In this document: one piece after another, positions 47,136 to 49,495 of the stretch
How the letters are laid out: every line of letters starts with the position of its first letter
Numbering within the stretch: the stretch's first letter is position 1
NCBI GenBank assembly: GCA_026225235.1
Contig: JAMFSK010000135.1
Location: 1-49,495, forward strand
Origin: Burkholderiales bacterium
GTDB lineage: Bacteria > Pseudomonadota > Gammaproteobacteria > Burkholderiales > Burkholderiaceae
Direction of reading: 5' to 3'
Length of the DNA: 49,495 nt
Made by a program: the position numbers and the translations under genes
Notes under the pieces: generated by a model
Told to the model about the DNA's origin: nothing
What the model saw: only the letters and a program-made list of their open reading frames with translations
Databases searched by the model: none

Positions 47136-47672
47136 TTACTCGAGCGTTTCGATGACGAGGTTGTGATTGGTATAGATGCAGATATCGCCCGCGATATTCA
47201 GCGATTTTTCGACGATGTCGCGCGCACCGAGTTCAGTGTTCTGTATGAGCGCAATCGCGGCCGACTGCGCATAGTTGCCGCCCGAGCCAATCGCGCAGAC
47301 TCCGCCCTCGGGGTCGAGCACGTCACCGTTGCCGGTCAGCACGAGGGTGGCCTCGGCGTCGGCGACGATCATCATCGCTTCGAGCCGGCGCAGCATCCGG
47401 TCGGTGCGCCAGTCCTTGGCGAGCTCGACAGCGGAGCGGGTGAGGTTGCCCTGATGCTTCTCGAGCTTGGCTTCGAAGCGATCGAGCAGCGCGAACGCAT
47501 CGGCGGTCGCGCCCGCGAAGCCCACCAGCACCTTGCCGTTATAGATGCGCCGCACTTTGCGGGCGCTGCCCTTCATGACGACATTGCCCAGGGTCACCTG
47601 GCCGTCGCCGCCGAGCGCGACTTGCTTGCCGCGCCGCACGGAGACGATCGTCGTGCCGTGATATTGCTCCAT
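47136..47672 (-). CDS. hslV: ATP-dependent protease peptidase subunit HslV
   Basis: This 178-residue proteasome-like peptidase cuts proteins threaded by HslU. After maturation the catalytic Thr is Thr7 (MEQYHG then TTIVSVRRG). [11 protein letters not shown], near the middle, is the typical block of the family. It stands before hslU, and a possible sigma-32 promoter lies upstream, in line with its heat-shock role elsewhere. Confidence 0.97.
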   Translation of the reverse strand: MEQYHGTTIVSVRRGKQVALGGDGQVTLGNVVMKGSARKVRRIYNGKVLVGFAGATADAFALLDRFEAKLEKHQGNLTRSAVELAKDWRTDRMLRRLEAMMIVADAEATLVLTGNGDVLDPEGGVCAIGSGGNYAQSAAIALIQNTELGARDIVEKSLNIAGDICIYTNHNLVIETLE

Positions 47673-47730
47673 GAGCGTTCCTTGACTGAAGACCTGTAGA
47701 CACGCCGGTGCACTGGCGCCATGCGGGGCT

Positions 47731-47758
47731 ACTTAAGGGCGTACGCGCGTTTATCAAG
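47731..47758 (-). promoter_or_regulatory. Possible sigma-32 promoter of hslVU
   Basis: The minus strand reads CTTGAT (47758-47753), 13 bases, then CCCTTAAGT (47739-47731). The -35 and spacing fit sigma-32. The -10 half matches the CCCCATnT consensus only in part. Confidence 0.35.
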
Positions 47759-47861
47759 GGGGCGACGCACGTCACCAGGGGGGAAGGTACTAGCCCACCA
47801 ATATTCATTGCATTAAAAAATGCGACCGAAAGCGGTGTAGCGACCGGCTGAAGGCCGTTTG

Positions 47862-47889
47862 TTGTGTCTCTGTAATGCAACAGACACAA
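47862..47889. promoter_or_regulatory. Palindrome upstream of the porin gene
   Basis: TTGTGTCT (47862-47869) and AGACACAA (47882-47889) are perfect 8-base inverted arms around a 12-base spacer, 193 bases before the porin start. It may be an operator or an RNA hairpin. No regulator can be named. Confidence 0.35.
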
Positions 47890-48081
47890 ATTTTTCGTAA
47901 TTAGGGCACCAGTCGCAAAGCCTTATCCCACCAAAGCCCTCTTAAAAAATTGTTCATTGTCTCGAAAACTGCAAAGGACTATTGCATCAGATGGAACTGT
48001 CGGCCCCTAGGGTTACTTCCTACACTCGGCTCCGATCTCGGGCTTTTTCCTTCCCGAGCCCCATTCCCGGAGTCGTACTAA

Positions 48082-49236
48082 ATGAAAAAAACCCTCCTTG
48101 CTGTTGCCGCCTCGAGCGCACTCGTCTCGGTTGCACACGCGCAAAGTTCGGTGACCTTGTACGGCCTTCTCGATGCCGGCCTCGCCTACAACAACAACGT
48201 CGGCAAGGGCCATGAATTCGAAGCCATCAGCGGCGCGATCAACAGCGACCGCTTCGGCATGCGCGGCGCCGAAGACCTCGGCGGCGGCCTGAAGGCGATC
48301 TTCGTGCTGGAAAGCGGCTTCAATATCCAGAACGGCAAGAGCGGCCAGGACAGCCGCCTGTTCGGTCGTCAGGCGTTCGTCGGCCTCGCGAGCAACGACT
48401 ACGGCTCGGTGACCCTTGGTCGCCAGTACGACTCCGTGGTCGACTACGTCGGGCCGCTGGCTGCCACCGGTTCGTGGGGCGGCACGTGGTTCGCCCACCC
48501 GTTCGACAACGACAACCTGAACAACTCGTTCCGCCTGAACAACTCGGTGAAGTACACCTCGCCGCTGTTCGCAGGCCTGCGCGCGGGCGCGGTCTACTCG
48601 TTCTCGAACGATACGAACTTCGCCACGAACCGCGCCTACAGCTTCGGTGCGAGCTATAACTACGGTCCGTTGAAGGCCGGCGCAGCGTACATGCAGCTCA
48701 ATGGCACGCAAAGCGGCACGAGCGCGGCCACGGCCGGCGCGCTCGACCAGGCGGAATCGGGTGCAGTCGGCCAGGACAAGACCCTGTTCGGCGCCACCGG
48801 CTTCCAGCTCGGCGCCAGCACGCAACGCGTGTTCGGCGGCGGCGCGACCTACGCGTTCGGTCCGGCCATCATCGGCTTTGTGTACACGCAATCGCAGTTC
48901 TTCGACGCGATCAACTCGCGCGCGAGCACCTACAAGTTCAACAACTACGAAGTGAACGCGAAGTACAACCTGACGCCGGCCCTGAGCCTCGCTGCGAACT
49001 ACACGTACACCGATGGTTCGATGACGAACCCGGGCACCGCGGCGACCGATCCGAAGTGGAGCCAGATCAACCTGCAAACGGACTACGCCCTGTCCAAGCG
49101 TACTGACATCTACCTCGAAGGCCTGTATCAGCATGCGATTGGCGCGGGCAACAACGCGTACATCAGCGGCGCAGGCGGCACGTCGTCGACGGCCAATCAG
49201 ATCGTCGTCGTGAGCGGCATCCGTACGCGCTTCTAA
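48082..49236 (+). CDS. Gram-negative trimeric porin
   Basis: This 384-residue outer-membrane porin is of the beta-proteobacterial type. It has a signal peptide (MKKTLLAVAASSALVSVAHA, cut after residue 20). The mature start QSSVTLYGLLDAGLAYNNN and internal blocks RFGMRGAEDLGGGLKAIF and SRLFGRQAFVGLAS are family hallmarks. The last residue is Phe, needed for Bam recognition. It should form a 16-strand barrel for small solutes. Gly- and Asn-rich loops are the usual variable parts. A strong GGAG precedes it, and the terminator follows at once. Confidence 0.95.
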   Translation: MKKTLLAVAASSALVSVAHAQSSVTLYGLLDAGLAYNNNVGKGHEFEAISGAINSDRFGMRGAEDLGGGLKAIFVLESGFNIQNGKSGQDSRLFGRQAFVGLASNDYGSVTLGRQYDSVVDYVGPLAATGSWGGTWFAHPFDNDNLNNSFRLNNSVKYTSPLFAGLRAGAVYSFSNDTNFATNRAYSFGASYNYGPLKAGAAYMQLNGTQSGTSAATAGALDQAESGAVGQDKTLFGATGFQLGASTQRVFGGGATYAFGPAIIGFVYTQSQFFDAINSRASTYKFNNYEVNAKYNLTPALSLAANYTYTDGSMTNPGTAATDPKWSQINLQTDYALSKRTDIYLEGLYQHAIGAGNNAYISGAGGTSSTANQIVVVSGIRTRF

Positions 49237-49339
49237 GCTTAGGCTCCGAAGATCGGGCTCAGGCGGCGTTCGCGCTGCCGGCCCGTCGGTGCTGAACGCA
49301 GCGCAGCCCATCGCGCGCGGGGTTCACGCCGGATAACAG

Positions 49340-49370
49340 AAGGCCCGCCATCTCTGGCGGGCCTTTTTTT
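49340..49370 (+). terminator. Intrinsic terminator after the porin gene
   Basis: An 11-bp stem (49340-49350 with 49355-49365) with a TCTC loop is followed by seven T's. It is about 104 bases after the porin stop. Confidence 0.9.
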
Positions 49371-49411
49371 GTCCTGGGAAAGGGTGAGGGCAAACAATCG
49401 TCCGACCAACA

Positions 49412-49446
49412 AAAAAAGCCGGCTGCATCGAGCAGTCGGCTTTTTT
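49412..49446. terminator. Bidirectional terminator near the window end
   Basis: A(6) and GCCGGCTGC pair with GCAGTCGGC and T(6) (49412-49426 with 49432-49446), with one G-T pair and loop ATCGA. Because both ends carry A/T runs, it can stop transcripts from both directions. It probably separates the porin from the next gene outside the window. Confidence 0.85.
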
Positions 49447-49495
49447 GAAGACGGCGGGACACGTCCCCCGCGCAGCGCGCCGGGTCAATGCCGCC

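Larger units (their letters stand above)
47673..48081. other. Divergent region between hslV and the porin gene
   Basis: There are 409 bases with no supported gene. It holds the hslVU promoter region on the left. A short GCATT-AAAA-AATGC hairpin lies near 47811, and a TTGTGTCT...AGACACAA inverted repeat at 47862-47889. An A/T-rich stretch up to 47990 is likely the porin promoter region. A GGAG stands 9 bases before the porin ATG. Confidence 0.5.

Noticed and set aside
45864..47699. A 611-codon open frame on the plus strand
   Set aside because: It is fully antisense to hslU and hslV, whose proteins are unmistakable. Long antisense frames are common in GC-rich DNA.

Overview
This window is typical core chromosome of a Burkholderia-like betaproteobacterium (Burkholderiaceae). 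The GC content is high and the genes are densely packed. Several gene groups are familiar from Burkholderia sensu lato: topB-trx-dprA divergent from def-fmt, htpX then rsmB-DUF4390-ntrYX, mreBCD-mrdA-rodA divergent from gatCAB, metXW, slmA-argB, and regBA beside hslVU. QueE also carries the CX14CX2C cluster motif known from Burkholderia multivorans. I cannot fix genus or species from the sequence alone. I found no prophage, insertion sequence, CRISPR array or rRNA operon.

Layout. 0-8.5 kb: membrane acyltransferase, tRNA-Lys(CUU) with its terminator, a patatin-like lipase, a D-2-hydroxyacid dehydrogenase, topoisomerase III, a thioredoxin-like protein and a badly damaged dprA remnant. 8.8-17.5 kb: peptide deformylase and Met-tRNA formyltransferase, a LysE exporter, the heat-shock protease HtpX behind a good sigma-32 promoter, and the overlapping run rsmB, DUF4390, ntrY-like kinase, ntrX-like regulator. 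17.5-22.3 kb: tRNA-Phe and terminator, a second patatin protein, an unknown conserved protein, the queuosine genes queC-queE-queD and a Sel1-repeat protein. 22.3-29.1 kb (minus strand): the cell-elongation operon mreB, mreC, mreD, mrdA, rodA. 29.6-35.3 kb: gatC-gatA-gatB, a PPK2 polyphosphate kinase, exonuclease III and a PGDYG-motif protein. 35.3-42.8 kb (minus strand): a small secreted repeat protein, an M48 protease, an AmpG-like permease, metW and metX, slmA, a pyrimidine nucleotidase and argB. 43-45.7 kb: an ECF sigma factor with a small zinc-finger anti-sigma, then a RegB/RegA-type redox two-component pair. 45.8-49.5 kb: hslU and hslV (minus strand), a trimeric porin and two terminators.

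How the genes work together. Much of the window serves the cell envelope (MreBCD, PBP2, RodA, AmpG, M48 protease, porin, SlmA) or translation (def, fmt, rsmB, gatCAB, two tRNAs, queuosine). There are three regulatory pairs: NtrYX, sigma/anti-sigma and RegBA. Two protein-quality-control genes or operons (htpX, hslVU) have sigma-32-like promoters, one strong and one weak.

Most notable observations. (1) dprA, needed for natural transformation, is a pseudogene with two in-frame stops, lost reading frame near the 3' end and a missing central Rossmann segment, although its neighbours are intact. (2) The metX leader can fold into a long stem followed by a hairpin that hides the Shine-Dalgarno sequence, with two bases shared between them, which is the layout of a translational switch. 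(3) A small secreted protein has two near-identical GN-x-GINIAAG-x-GN repeats resembling functional-amyloid repeats, with three GTCATGCG half-sites upstream. (4) MreC and PBP2, from one operon, both end in roughly 185-190-residue low-complexity, partly collagen-like tails.
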